NCBI GenBank assembly: GCA_039881145.1
Contig: JAYKKI010000090.1
Location: 4,995,501 to 5,059,500, forward strand
DNA length: 64,000 nucleotides
Direction: 5' to 3'
DNA from: Druceiella hillmani
Taxonomy: Eukaryota > Arthropoda > Insecta > Lepidoptera > Hepialidae
Shown here: piece by piece, positions 23,527 through 36,119 of the stretch
Layout of the letters: each line of letters begins with the position of its first letter
Position numbering within the stretch: the stretch's first letter is position 1
Position numbers and translations under genes: made by a program
The notes under the pieces: model-generated
Databases searched by the model: none
Told to the model about the DNA's origin: nothing
Seen by the model: only the letters and a program-made list of their open reading frames with translations

Positions 23527-23659
23527 TATTCAGAGCCCTCTCGGCGATATATCGCACCTGTGATAATAAACTCCGTCGTGTATCGAGAACCATGCCCAGG
23601 TACGTGACTTGATCCGCATGCCGTTCCTAGCTCCAGTCATTACCACAGAAGATCACCAT
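23527..23659 (-). pseudogene. Non-LTR retrotransposon reverse transcriptase fragment, left copy
   Basis: The minus strand reads DQVTYLGMVLDTRRSL followed by a helical stretch ending AERALNR. The YLG-x-VLD motif preceded by QV is characteristic of the C-terminal part of the reverse-transcriptase domain in insect R1/I/Jockey-type non-LTR elements. An in-frame stop lies about ten codons upstream. No endonuclease, catalytic FADD or 3' tail is visible nearby, so this is a short relic. The mirrored copy at 37,945-38,085 has a rearranged motif. Confidence 0.65.
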
Positions 23660-24059
23660 TAAAGAGAATATATTCTAATTTTTAAGGGGTAAGGCTGAGC
23701 TAAGAGTCGGCTGCCTATCGGCTGCCCGAATCTATAATTCCCTGTAACTCACCATCAGCAAAATAGTTACAATTTATAACTTTAAAATGGATAAAAATCA
23801 AAATAAAATCGCTTAGGTCTTTTCCTACATCGTAATTGAAAAAAACATAAAAGAAATTTTGTTTTTCTGACCTTACATTTTTTCTGAATGTGGTACCTTA
23901 ATATCTTTGACCAATATGTAGAAGATAACAAGTAATGACGATTATTATGAATAAAATAATGGAATGAGTTTATTAATCACGGCCTAAGTTGACATTGAAT
24001 CATTACGAGCATAAAATAAAAAATCAAAGTCCAAAACTGCAAAAAAAAAATAAGGATAT

Positions 24060-24250
24060 ACCGTACTAGCATGCTTCCCGCATCCGAGCGTGGCTTACAA
24101 TCTCGTCTGCTACGGAAGTGACGTATCGTCTCATTACACTGTGGCAACCCAAACGCCCAGATTGATGTCGCGCCGGGAGTCCTCCCGGCCGGGAGCAATG
24201 AGCCGGAAGCTGGACGCGATGACACAATTCCTTCATTAGGTTGACCGCCT
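24060..24250 (-). other. GC-rich conserved island, left copy
   Basis: About 190 bp, nearly identical to 37,335-37,560 and strikingly GC-rich for this window. It contains a CCTCCCGGCCGGGAG near-palindrome. The minus-strand frame 24,225-23,977 and the right-copy plus frame share SSRPASGSLLPAGRTPGATS onward to CKPRSD. The residue composition (P, G, R, S) fits GC-rich sequence in any frame, so coding is doubtful. It lies beside the RT relic and may be part of the same retroelement. Confidence 0.5.
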
Positions 24251-24299
24251 GTTGCTACGATGCAAGAATGTCCTAAATTGCTTTGTATGTCGGCTGTAA

Positions 24300-27200
24300 A
24301 CGGGAGAAAATGGCTGAATTGTTGAGAAAGAAAAAATTAAATAATAATAATTTGAAAATTATATTTTTATAATATGGGAATGCGTTTGTTAAATATTTCA
24401 AAGAATATATTTTAATTTCTGTGTTTTTTTTTAAATTACTTGTTAATGTACCATTAAAAATCCATACTCTTTTATTATATGGTTGTTCGAATTAAACGTT
24501 ATAAATAAAAATACATTACGAACCTGCATATTGGAACTGTGACTTTTCAGTTTTCATTCTTGTGACTGCGTGCAAGTGTGTGTGTGTGTGATTAGATTTT
24601 TGCATTTAATCCTCACCCGTATAACATACGCATAACCAGAACAATATGAACTATTATTTTAAAAATTAAAAGTTATGATATAATATAAAATTAGTAATAT
24701 ATATTTTTTCAACTTCTTAACACAATGTTTTCAGCGGGGATGTTTAACGTAAACGCTACATGAAACGGAAAGTTCCGTTTACGGTTTAGACGTAAATTAA
24801 AAATATAATATGGAAGTTAAATATGACATTTAAGGTATTTTATCCGTTATATTAATGACACTTAATATTCCAAAGATTTTCTCCATTAAAGACATCCGCA
24901 AATTCATAACAAATATAGAAAGCTCACCTTAGCTCGATAGCATTCATTAGTACGAGTATGAACTCTTAATTTAACCCAGGCGTTAAGAATTCATACTACT
25001 ACTATTACGTATGCCAAAAATTGTGGCGTTTTTCTCGATCAATTCCATGTACTTAATTGAAAAACTTACTGGTAAAAACAAAAAATTATGTAACGATAAC
25101 ACAAACAATACGATTGTAATGGTGTGGCGGTTGCGATATAAATAATTATGCATTCTGCCCAATATATACAGATGCTGCCAAATACTTATCATGTATACCA
25201 TTAGACCGCAAGATTTAGGGATGCACATGTATTCTTATTTCAATACGTAACACTTTTGTTCTGTATATTTAAGTCTTACTACACAATAATTACGTATCCT
25301 TTATCTCTGTAACTTACTGCGTTACATTCCCTTTGGTAATACAAAAGAGAGTGATAATCTTTGAAGACATTTATCATAGTATTATTGATTTAAATGATAT
25401 GAATTTTACAATTGAAAATAATCGTCGCAGAAAAATTTGAAAATTCAGTACACACAAACAGCTTTCAATAAACACAGTTTACGAATATAGTTCATATATT
25501 TTAAATATACGAAAAAAGTTTCTGAATTATAAACATAACATAATTTATAACAAAATATAATTCAAAAACCAATTTTAATTTTACTAAGGAAAATGAAATA
25601 GAAACTAAAAAAGAAGAAATTTTGTATAAACTACATACACATTGCTAATTATTCTTGAAGAAAAATCAACATACTTTTTAAAAAGAAGATAAGCAAACAT
25701 TTTTAAGTCTGGGAGGTATTTTAGGTACAAAAAAGTGGGCAGTAACTTTTATATGCTGCATATAGTCGCCAAGGTTTACAAGCTGACTAACTTATAACCT
25801 AAATAATATTGCGTATCCACGGGTCTAACTATGTGCCACTCAGTCTTAAATGAGTAAATGTAATAACTCTAATGAATCACAAAACAGCAGGATTGAGTAA
25901 CGAACACAGAAAAGCTTTTCATACAAAAGTTTTCGCCGAAGCGCGAATGTAATAATACCGAAAAAGATTTACCAAATAAAAGTGAGCACGCTTTAGATTA
26001 TTTTCTCTTTGTGACATAAATATGCGCCTTTTTCCGTTACTCACACTCTCGTTTACTTTAAAAGCTAATTATATCAATTTTAAAGGACATTGCCTAACAA
26101 ATTTAGTTTGAAATTGGGCTGTTGTGGAAAAAAACTGTTACTCGTTTCCCCTAGAAAAATTATTAAGATGTCAGAAACGTACAAATTAAGCAAATATAAA
26201 ATTATATATACATTATTATATCGTATTCTAATTAAAATTATCTTTTAAAATATATAATTTGGAGCATAAACGTCTTTTAAAACATGTAATTTGGATTATA
26301 AGTTAGACAGGACCAAAATACCTAAGTGGCTATTCAAAATGTTTGAGAACTAGTTTTGTTTGTGTTGTTTACACTTAAGTTATTTTACATTTTCTTTTTG
26401 TTTACGCGTTTAAATCAAGTAATCTTTCAATATGTGCTGTTTAAATATCTAAATTGGTAAAATCTTTTGAGTACACTGAACCAAATAAATATTAAGCCTG
26501 ATGACAAATGTCATATAATTATTTCCATAAACTCCAAAATTACTAAAACTATTATTTTATAATCGAATTGGTTAAAAGAAAATGATAATTATACTAAAAT
26601 TCGAACAACGTGGGTTCCATACACATTTAGAGGCAATTTTACATACACATTGCAAATTTTGGTTTAGCTATTTAATTTAAAGATCGTCTTCCATAAGATT
26701 TTAAAACCAAAAATTAAAAAATATATTTTAATTTTATTACAGAGATTATAATGTCAATTTAATATTGACATGAGGAACTTTTGCAACAGTTTGAAGTTGG
26801 GTCAAAACTATGGTCTCTTTCATGCCAATATAAGTTCCGCCGACAGGAATGTTCTAACATTAGAAATTTTGACGTTCCAGCTAGCTGTTATTTGCAAAAT
26901 AAGCTTAAGATTTGAGTACTTAAATATTATTATTAGGATTGGCTGAGCTGTATATGGAACAGCTAATATGAGACAAACGGAAACGTTTATTTTGTTCAAT
27001 ATATTCAAAACAATCCACCATATTGAAAATATTATCAAAATACAAACATATAATAAAAAAAAGTAAAATAACTTAAGCCTTTGTAATACAAGCTTGAGAG
27101 ATGAAAATTTCAACCACGCATGAACAAATGGTGCTATTTGAAATTTCTTCTCCAATAATAATTCACGCCCACCCGCCTGTCAATTCTTGTTATCTCAACA

Positions 27201-27440
27201 TTAGACCGAGTTTACCGCCATTTTTATTTGTCACCAATATAAATGCCTGGAAAGTTAAAAGTAACGTCAAAATTTCAGCTACGATCTTGAAAGACTCTAA
27301 CTGTTGCTGTAGAGAGATTCAAAAATAAAGAAAAATCTGATAAACATGTTAAAATGTTTTTTTTTATGTATCTTCTTTTATACTGTTTTCATATTTATTA
27401 AAAACAAAACATCAATAGACCTATAAAAACCTGTTAAAAT
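24300..27440. other. Arm-conserved AT-rich stretch without recognised genes
   Basis: Pairs with about 33,980-37,300. A sample near 26,380-26,535 against 34,685-34,850 shows only about ten differences in 155 bp. A short (GT)n lies at 24,575-24,590. Frames at 24,983-25,228, 26,820-27,155 and 27,101-27,328 carry no recognised motif. Confidence 0.6.
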
Positions 27441-27445
27441 CTTTT

Positions 27446-27840
27446 AAAGATGTGTACAGAAACAATATTTTATTTAACTTAAAATAATCTGCCACAATCA
27501 AGAAACCAACCTTACACATTAAACGATCTTAACTTTTTCACCATAGTAATATAATGAAAATAAATCGACGTTAGGTGATACTTCTATGTGGACATGCGTG
27601 ACCCGACAAATTAAAGATGTGCATTGTGAATATATTTTATTAAACTTGAAATCATCTCCTGCAATAACGAAATCAACCTCATGCATTAAACGGTATTAAC
27701 TTTCGTAAAACGTTAATATAATAAAAAGAAAATCGACATCAGATGGTGTTTCGATGTGAAAAATCGTAATTGGAAAAATTAAATATGTGCAGTGCGACAA
27801 TATTTTATTCAATATGAAATTAACCTTGTAAATACATCCT
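27446..27840 (+). repeat. ~167-bp tandem repeat, left copy
   Basis: Two full units and part of a third. The word aaagatgtg at 27,446 recurs at 27,613 and, as aaatatgtg, at 27,781. Each unit carries aatattttatt, a tgcaataacgaaatcaacct-like block, cattaaacg and a tcgac word. The mirrored right copy is at 33,595-33,970. Confidence 0.85.
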
Positions 27841-28599
27841 AGTCTTATGGCAATATGAATAAACTTCCTGAATAACTGAGATTAACAGCATCTTTATCTG
27901 AATAGAAATATCTAAGTTTTAATAGTAAACAATAAAATTACTCATTTCTATATGTTTAGACAGAGATAAGCATTTTAAAACTCTTCCTACAATAAATAAA
28001 TTGCATGGATGGAAATAAAGATCAGCTGCTTCATGCATTTTCTTCCTTATTTACAGAAAACTCCGATGCGCGTCTGGAGTTTATTCCTTAAGTACGATTG
28101 TATTGGAATTTATAAAATAAGTAACACTGCATAAAAATATAAATATCAATGTCATTAAAGGTAAATGGAAAACTTTTTTAATAAGAAAATGCTGACAATA
28201 TAATTATTTTCGAGTAAAATACAAATGAACAATATCAAATTTATACAAGAAAATTAAAAACATTTAGTAACATCAGACTAAGAAGTTAAAATTAAAAGAG
28301 ACTTTTTAATTTTGTAGGGATAGAAGACACCGAATATTCACACATAATGACACTTAATGATTACATCTTGATATGGACGAACGATAGTAAACTATACATG
28401 TCCCACTCCATCACTACGATTACGCTATAAGAAAATGCTAAATAAACATATTGATAACACACTCTAAAGGTGCACAGAAATGTTGCGTGGGGAAGCCATC
28501 TAACGGTTACACTTTTTTCAACTTTCTGAACTTCGTACACTCTGAACTACTGATTTTACTCCTCCTGAAAATTCATACCGGGTGCTACATATAAATATC

Positions 28600-28870
28600 G
28601 ATCTTTAAGGAGAAAACTCCAAAAGCAATAACCCGTAGATTTGACAGAAATCGACGCCGGTGAGCGACATTTCTTATCATTCCCGCAAAGTCGCCAAACA
28701 TGCCGTGTAATAAATTCGCCATTGGTGAGGAAAATCACGACACTTGCGAAAATATTTTCAACAACGAAGCAAACACCAATGACAGAGTACCAAACGAAAC
28801 ATGTTTAAATGATGAACAATTTTATAACGAATATAATTAATACGGTAATTTTACAGAGAATATAAACAAA
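28600..28870 (+). pseudogene. Possible gag remnant
   Basis: One plus frame reads a basic stretch (RRFDRNRRR), a stop, and then an Asn/Glu-rich segment (about 28,695-28,830) with regular Cys residues. Its composition and position upstream of the protease fit a gag C-terminus. This is placement by context only, with no diagnostic motif. Confidence 0.3.
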
Positions 28871-29104
28871 GAAACATATGACGGTACTTGCACTTGAAAC
28901 AAAAAAAAATTGGAATGATAGGTAAATGGGAATTGCAGTACCGCTCCATATATTGTAAAGATGCTACCTGGATATAGTATTAGATTACGAAACATTTACG
29001 GTAATGAAAGTACATTATAAGATTATATATTAATATTCAATAAAACTTCCACAATTTAGAGTATAGTTAAGATAATAAAGTGAAAAAAATTTTACGTTTT
29101 GATA

Positions 29105-29250
29105 TTTCATAACATTTTCGATGAGTTAATATGTATGGATTTATTAACCAAACAATAGCCATTCTAGATTTAATCGGAAGCAAATTAAAAACAAAAAATA
29201 ATATTAAAACTAAGATTATCATTTTACAATACAAAGAATACATTTATTAG
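29105..29250 (+). pseudogene. Retroviral-type aspartic protease C-terminal remnant
   Basis: FDELICMDLL at 29,117-29,146 resembles the FDGIIGxDLL motif near the end of Ty3/gypsy proteases. The reading then shifts by one frame and continues with an ILDLIGSKL-type stretch to about 29,250. It lies about 600 bp before the RT motif, a normal spacing. The catalytic DTG is not found at the expected upstream place. Confidence 0.5.
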
Positions 29251-29599
29251 AAACTAGAACTAAAAATCGCAATATGCTTTGAACAAAAATGGCTGAATAC
29301 GTGAAAAAGTAAACTTACGTAGAGAAGATATTAGAAAGGAAAATGCCATATTTTTTCCTTAGTAAGCCAAGCTACGAACTGGTTAATCTTAGTAAAAATC
29401 AAGAATTATTAAAAAAATTAGACAAATTTCACTTTAAATTTGTTGCTCATAATTTTACAGATAAATAACTACTTGGAATTACATGATATAAAATACATCA
29501 ACTCTGACAACAATGATGCAGAAGAATTCTTTCGCGTTTTAATTAGTACGCAATTACTAACAAAACGGAATTGTGCAATAAACACAGAGACGTCTTTCA

Positions 29600-29930
29600 T
29601 TGTGAAAATTTTGCATTGAGGTTCACAAATAAAATTAAACATAAAATCAAAATGACGAAGGAAACTTCCGATTACCCCAACCGTTAAACTATTCTTGGTC
29701 TTCACCGATCTGGATATGTTCAAGAAAACTCGATACTAACAGCAAAAAAGTGATGGTAGATTACCGTAAATTAAATGAAAAAAAAACGATAAACGGAAAA
29801 TATCTCATATCTAATATTTCGTATGTTTTAAATAAGTTGGATAGGCGCCATTACTATACTGCTTAATTAACTTCATTAGTATATACAAGATGAATTTATA
29901 TTATACACCACTCGGAAACCCACAAAGTAA
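29600..29930 (+). pseudogene. Ty3/gypsy reverse transcriptase N-terminal remnant
   Basis: MVDYRKLNEK starts at 29,753 in an open run of 37 codons that ends at 29,864. DYRKLNE is diagnostic of the first RT motifs in Ty3/gypsy elements, and the residues that follow (SNISYVLNKL, then a YYT) match the usual spacing to the next motif. A stop falls where the LDLxSGYxQI motif should be. Upstream, 29,600-29,690 has a weak match to the segment before the RT core. The catalytic YxDD box is not present. Confidence 0.75.
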
Positions 29931-30189
29931 TTGAGTGATATAAAGCTTCTATTCTACTCTATTAGAAGAAATTGGAACAATACAAACACAGCTTGGAAAG
30001 AACAAGTATTCCATCCTGTTACTGTTTAAAAATAAATATTTAATAACCATACATAAACAAACAAAACTATTCGATGACCAAACAAAAACGTATTGAAATA
30101 ATTCAGGTACACATTGATAAAAGCGACTCTGTAAGTGTTGACTTGACAGGGACATGTTTCAAAAATTACATCAACATGCACAAAAAAAT

Positions 30190-30285
30190 AATTCAAGGAC
30201 TGTGAAAAAGAATAAAGAATCACTATAACTGAAACAATCCAAGGACTCTGGCAAAGAATAAAGGATCACTGTAATTAAAGGAACA
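30190..30285 (+). repeat. Short tandem duplication, ~45 bp
   Basis: The word caaggactgtg, followed by aaagaataaagaatcactataa, is repeated with a few changes from about 30,241 (caaggactctg and aaagaataaaggatcactgtaa). It falls inside the decayed retroelement. Confidence 0.7.
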
Positions 30286-30796
30286 TTGAACGATGAAAAA
30301 TAATTGATGATAGAAACAAGGCAGAAAAAACAGCTAAAAACATAGGAACTAAGTTAAGTCTAGTAGCCCATAGAAGCAAACGAATGTCTCGATTTTCCTA
30401 AACTTATTATTTTAGAAAATAAACAAACATTAATACAAGCAATGGGGAACGATATAAACAAAATATAAAGGGACCGCTATAAACTGAATAACTATTGTTA
30501 CGGGATCTAGATACTGGAGCTAACTTAATACGACATTAAGATAACTAAATTTGCTGAAACTTCTGGAAAACTCCGTTTAAGTTTACCGTTTATACCTCAT
30601 TGTCATTTATATATACTAAAATTGTAATCGTTACAAAAACACATAAAGACATTTTAACAATATCGAACGATATTATATGAACGTCATGAAATTAAATAAA
30701 TAACCTGATTTAGAGGATACATGCGCAACTCTATTCGATCTTTCAGGAATATAATTCGATTCGATTGTTATTATTTATAAAAGAATTAAAATAGAT

Positions 30797-30890
30797 TTGA
30801 TTAACGGACTGGATTATATTATTAAATCCATATCCGATAATTTAGATCAGATCGACTCTTACAGATATGGTCTGGGTCTATCACAGTAAG
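30797..30890 (+). pseudogene. Errantivirus-like env remnant, central part
   Basis: Beginning at 30,797 about 31 codons are open. They resemble the conserved segment just after the proteolytic cleavage site of insect errantivirus Env proteins (a LINGL start, then an NLD and an RY at family-typical spacing). The basic cleavage motif itself is absent, and stops lie on both sides. It is a dead relic. Confidence 0.6.
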
Positions 30891-31085
30891 GAAGAAATTA
30901 ATTAGAAATAACTTCATAATTAAATATTTTGTAGTTGAATAAGATTGTAATTTCTAGGTGCCATAAATAATATTATTTGAACTTTGTCACCATTAGATGT
31001 CGCTGATAACCTTAAACAATGTTAAAGAAACTATCGAGTATCGTTAGACATAACTCACTGGAATATCTGTTAATTACCGATCTTT

Positions 31086-31352
31086 ATGAATATAGAAATT
31101 ACAATAAATGTATTAATACAAATAATTATAATTTATAAAATAACATTCAATTTTATTCAAATTCACCTTTGTTTATCAATACTTAACGATTTTTGTCACC
31201 TATGCGACAGTTATCTGTTTTTGAATTATCCAGTTCTAAATTTGACGCGGATCAGACTAAAATGCAAAATTCAAAGAGACTACGCATTTATGGAGAGAAC
31301 AACTTTCATAAATGTGCCAAAGGGATGCGAATTTTCTACGACGATTACTTAG
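31086..31352 (+). pseudogene. Possible env remnant, C-terminal part
   Basis: An 88-codon open frame. The second half has Cys residues at spaced positions and an INVPKGCEF stretch, the kind of Cys-containing strand found in Env ectodomains of this group. It follows the central env relic in the same orientation at a plausible distance. Assignment depends mainly on position. Confidence 0.35.
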
Positions 31353-33139
31353 ATATACAGTACACAAAATAACAACGGCGAAAATGCTTTGTTTCCACTT
31401 ATTCAAAACCAAATCCCGTAATAAATTACAATAATAAATAAAAGTCTATTAGTGAGGTGTGTGTCGTTAGAAAAACCAAAGGAAATAGGAGAAAAAATCA
31501 AAAATGAAAAAGATTACAAATTCTTCATGCTAACCATGTGAAAACAGTCTACTGAAACGTACTTCTCTAATACATATTTTTATCCGGCAGCATCTAGATT
31601 ACTTAAAAAGCTAATATAAAGTCAACAACAAACAACGCCATCATATTGATTCTATGAAAGCTTGTAAGAAGTAAAAAATAAAAGAAACAAAACGAGCTGA
31701 CCTCAAAGAAAACGTAAAACCATTCTTCGTTTAAATCGAAATGGATAGGAATTATACAGTCTGGTAAAGGCCATATAGCTAATACGTAAGACAACGTATA
31801 CGTCACTACTGTAACGTTAGTTCAGTAGATCAGCATCGTAACACCGATACCTTTCCCAGTAAGAAGCATCGTTATAGATGGTAAGCTAGTCTAGATAGCC
31901 GTAAGTTAGTCTGTACTTGAGAGTGCTAACATCTCATGATTAAAGGTGAACCTTAGACTTTGGTCTAAGTGTTTGACAAATGTGTGATTTGCCTTAATAG
32001 AAAGATCGCAACTATTACATTTTCTTTATTATAACATCCATAAAAACATAATATTTTATGAAAATAAAACGGACAGCAGTACCACCCGGTGGTATTTTCT
32101 TGCACCAGTACTATTTCGCACCATTTACCTCTGCAATTACAAACACCACTCCAACTCCACTCCACTCCCGTATCGGTGACTCACAGTGTAACGTGCCGTC
32201 GAGAATCAATGTACCACGACGCCGATTGTGAACCATACGTACTGTTTTTTTTAGTCAAAGTTACCCTTAAAAATAATAAAAACAGGAAATATTTTAATAA
32301 CCTAAGGCCATAAAATATTACTTTATGTTTTTATATTATATTTGTAGTACATAAAATAAAAGGAAAAATATTTTGATTCTTCCGGGATATTTCTTTGGTG
32401 CCATTTTGTTCAAACATTTTAGTTAAGGTACATCGCAAGATTTTTCAATCAGCACCTGAAGTAAAACTGACATTCACCTTAATTTATTTAAAAATAGAAA
32501 TTACTAACCAATAGGTATGATCAAAAATGTAGATAACTGACAACAAATTTATCTCTTTTTTAAGTAAGCACTAGACTTCCATAACTCATAATATTTTATA
32601 AAAACACAACCGCTCGTTTCCACGGAATATGAAGATCAATTCTGTGATCAGCGTAAAACAAAGTTCTGATTAATTTCGAAGCTTTAGTAAACATCAATTT
32701 TTCCAAACGGGGCAAAGGATCATATATGGGCTGGTATGTTCATTTGTTAAATTTTTGGTAAGACCTATTTTAAGCAGAGAATAAATATCTATTTCACTAA
32801 AGGTAGGTTTTTTTTAAATATGTGGTTAATTTAGATTAAAAAATAAAACTTTGTAAAAAAAATAATACTAAAGGTAAAAAATAGTACTCATCAAATATCC
32901 AATGTATAAAATGAGTATATTTGCAGAATAAAAATCCATTTTCTTCATCCAATAGTTTGATATAACTTGAATATATATAATATTGAAAAATTAGCGGACA
33001 CTGTTGAGTAAACATTATAAATAAATAATTTTATTCTCAAAATGCATCTTGGCTCATTTTTTTCCCTTTTTGGTACTTTTTCCTCTTCACTAAGATTATT
33101 TAGTTGTAATTTTATTACATTATTCATAATATTAGAGCC

Positions 33140-33243
<104 letters not shown>

Positions 33244-33594
33244 TAAAAACTAACATTTTTATGATCATATAATTAATTGAGAGCAGAATTTCAGAAACTT
33301 TTACAAACACTGATTTACTGCAATACGTCTTATTGATTCAGTAAACTACCCAACTTTATATGTGTTTTCAGTAAATAAAGAAGAAAATGCATGAAGGCAG
33401 CTGATATTTTTTTCCATCCATACAATTTATTTATTGTAGGAAGAGTTATAAAATGCTTATCTCTGTCTAAATATATAGAAATGAGTAATTTTATTGTTTA
33501 ATATTAAAACTTAGATATTTCTATTCAGATAAAGATCATACTTCTTTCATATTGCCACAAGACTAAGATGTATTTAGTATACAAGGTTAATTTC

Positions 33595-33970
33595 ATATTG
33601 AATAAAATATTGTCGTAGTGCACATATTGAATTTTTCCAATTACGGTTTTTCACACGGAAACACCATTTGATGTCGATTTGCTTTTTATTATATTAGCGT
33701 TATACAAAAGACCGTTTAATGCATAAGGTTGATTTCGTTAACGCAGGAGATGATTTCAAGTTGAATAAAATATTTTCGCAATGCACATCTTTAATTTGTC
33801 GGGTCACAGGTGACCACATATATTCATCACCTAACGTCGATTTATTTTCATTATATTACTATAGTAAAAAAGTTAAAATTTGAAAGGTTTCTTAATTGTA
33901 GCAGATTATTTTAAGTAGGATAAAATATTGCCACAGTACATAACTTTAAAAGATAATAAACATGGTTTTC
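33595..33970 (-). repeat. ~167-bp tandem repeat, right copy
   Basis: Mirror of 27,446-27,840, with aataaaatatt words near 33,599, 33,763 and 33,919. The array existed before the duplication. Confidence 0.83.
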
Positions 33971-36119
33971 TAGGTCTATTGATGTTTTGTTTCTAATAAA
34001 TATGGAAATAGTATAAAAGACGATACGGAAAACAAAACATTTTAACATTTTTGTAAGATTTTTTTTTATTTCTGAACCTCTCCATAGCAACAGTTAGTAT
34101 CTTTCAAGATCGTATCGGAAGAAGTTTTGATGTTACTCTTTACTTTCCATTTATATAGGTGACAAGTAAAAATAGCGATAAACTCGGCCTAATGTTGAGA
34201 TAACAAGTCTTGACAGGCGGGTGGACGTGAACTATTATTGGAGAAGAACTTTCAAGTGGCATCATTTGTTCATGCGGGGTTGAAACTTTCATCTCTCAAC
34301 GCTACGGAGCTTGTATTACAAAGTTTTACTTTTCTTATTATTTGTTGGTATTTTGATAATATTTTCAATATGGTGGATTTTTTTGAATATATTGAACAAA
34401 ATAATCTAAAATAAAATCAATAAATCAATAATATAAACAAAATAATCTAAAATAAAATATCCCTAACAATATCTATATTACACTTCAGCGAAGTATCAAA
34501 TCGAAAGTGTAACCATGCGATTTCAAAAGCCAATGGAGCCATAATTTATATTTTATACATTATAAACTTTCTGTGAATGTTTTACTAAAAGAAGGTATTT
34601 TAATTGAGTATCATTTCTGCAGCAGTGTGAAGAAATCATAAAACTATGGTTCTTTCAAAGTTCTGTGTAATTTCCTATGGTAGGAGTTTATTGAAATAAT
34701 TATATGACATTTGTCATCAGGCTTAATATTTATTTGGTTCAGTGTACTCAAAAGATTTTACCGATTTGGATATTTAAACAGCACATATTGAAAAAATTAC
34801 TTGATTTAAACGCGTAAACAAGAATAAAATGTAAAATAACTTCAGTGTAAACAACACAAATAAAACTAATTCTGAAACATTTTGAATAGCCACTTAATTA
34901 TTTTGGCCCTGTCTTATAATCCAAATTATGTTTTGAAAGATCTTTGTAATTAGAATGTGACATAATTATATTTATTTCATTTTAAATTTGCTTAATTTGT
35001 ATGTTTCTAGAGGAAACGACTAACGGTTTTTCTCCACAACAACCAAATTCCAAGTTAAATTTGTTAGGCAATGTCCTTTAAAATTGATATAATTAGCTTT
35101 TAAAGTAAACGAGAAAAATGTGAGTAACTGAAAAAGGCGCATATTTCTGTAACACTTTTATTTGGTAAATCTTTTTCGGTATTATTACATTCGCGCCTCG
35201 GCGAAAACTTTTGTATGAAAAGCTTTTCTGTGTTCGTTACTCAGTCCCGCTGTTTTATGATTCATTAGAGTTAATACATTTACTCATTTAAGACCGAGTG
35301 CCACATAGTTAGACCCGTGGATGCGCAATATTATTTAGGTTATAAGTTAGTCAGCTTGTAAAACTTGGCGACTATGTGCAGCATATAAAAGTTACTACCC
35401 ACTTTTTGCATACATAAAAATACCTCCTTGACTTAAAAATGTTTGCTTATCTTCTTTTTAAAAAGTATGTTGATTTTTCTTCAAGAATAATTAGCAATGT
35501 GTATGTAGTTTATACAACATTTGTTCTTTTTTAGTTTCTATTTCATTTTCCTTAGTAAAATTAAAATTGGTTTTTGAATTATATTTTGTTATAAATTATG
35601 TTATGTTTATAATTCAAAAACTTTTTTCATAAATTTAAAATTTATGAACAATTTTCATAAACTGTATATTAAAAGCCGTGTGTGTATTGAATTTTCGATT
35701 TCTTTTTCGACGATTATTTTCAATTGTAAAATTTATATCATTGAAATCAATATTAGTATGGTAAATATCTTCAAAGAATATCACTCTACTTTCTATTACC
35801 AAAAGAAATGTAATGCAGTAAGTTATAGAGTTAAAGGTGTATAATTTTTGTGTAGTAAGACTTAAATGCACTAAACAAACGTGTTAATTATTCAAATGGG
35901 AATACACGTGTATTCTTAAATCTTGTGATCTAATGTTATACTTAACAAGTATTTTGTAGAATCTGTACATATTGGGTTAACCAGAATGCGTATACGTATA
36001 CTTCAACCGCCACACCGTTACATTCGTGTTGTTTGTTTTATCGTTACATAATTTTTATTTTTACAAGTCATTTTTGTCACTTGAGTACATGGAATTGATC
36101 GGTTAAAACGCCACGATTG

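Larger units (their letters stand above)
2560..28075 (+). repeat. Left arm of a giant imperfect palindrome
   Basis: Sequence blocks throughout this interval reappear in reverse complement and in mirrored order between 33,355 and 64,000. Clear anchors are 3,000-3,320 with 63,400-63,710, 4,385-4,465 with 62,205-62,290, 13,735-13,930 with 55,505-55,735, 16,870-17,050 with 48,490-48,700, 24,060-24,250 with 37,335-37,560 and 27,170-27,220 with 34,180-34,225. Identity in aligned blocks is roughly 85-97% by eye. Left-only pieces at 5.34-6.35, 7.09-7.95 and 10.98-12.86 kb interrupt the match. It resembles an old segmental inverted duplication rather than one transposon. Confidence 0.95.
28600..31355 (+). 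mobile_element. Decayed Ty3/gypsy (errantivirus-like) element
   Basis: Plus-strand remnants occur in canonical order: a possible gag region, a protease end, a reverse-transcriptase start and env. All frames are broken by stops and frameshifts. RT and env lie less than 1 kb apart, so RNase H and integrase are missing. I could not identify matching LTRs, a primer binding site or a polypurine tract. The env-type sequence places it nearer insect errantiviruses than env-less gypsy elements. It cannot be functional. Confidence 0.7.

Noticed and set aside
2560..28075. The palindrome as an assembly artefact
   Set aside because: The arms differ by scattered substitutions, private insertions, different (TA)n sites and a local inversion, which a mirrored assembly of one sequence would not produce.
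28556..28738. A 60-codon minus-strand frame in the spacer
   Set aside because: It is the opposite strand of the possible gag remnant and has no motif of its own.
29836..29853. A ggcgcc word that could be a retroviral primer binding site
   Set aside because: It lies inside the RT reading frame, not after an LTR.
30503..30535. A plus-frame DLDTGANLIRH that looks like an aspartic protease active site
   Set aside because: It lies after the RT remnant and before the env relic, the wrong place for a gypsy protease, and a stop follows at once. A four-residue match is expected about once by chance in a window this size.
31800..32240. A possible 3' LTR of the gypsy-like element
   Set aside because: No matching copy was found upstream of the gag-like region and no clear terminal dinucleotides or polypurine tract could be set.
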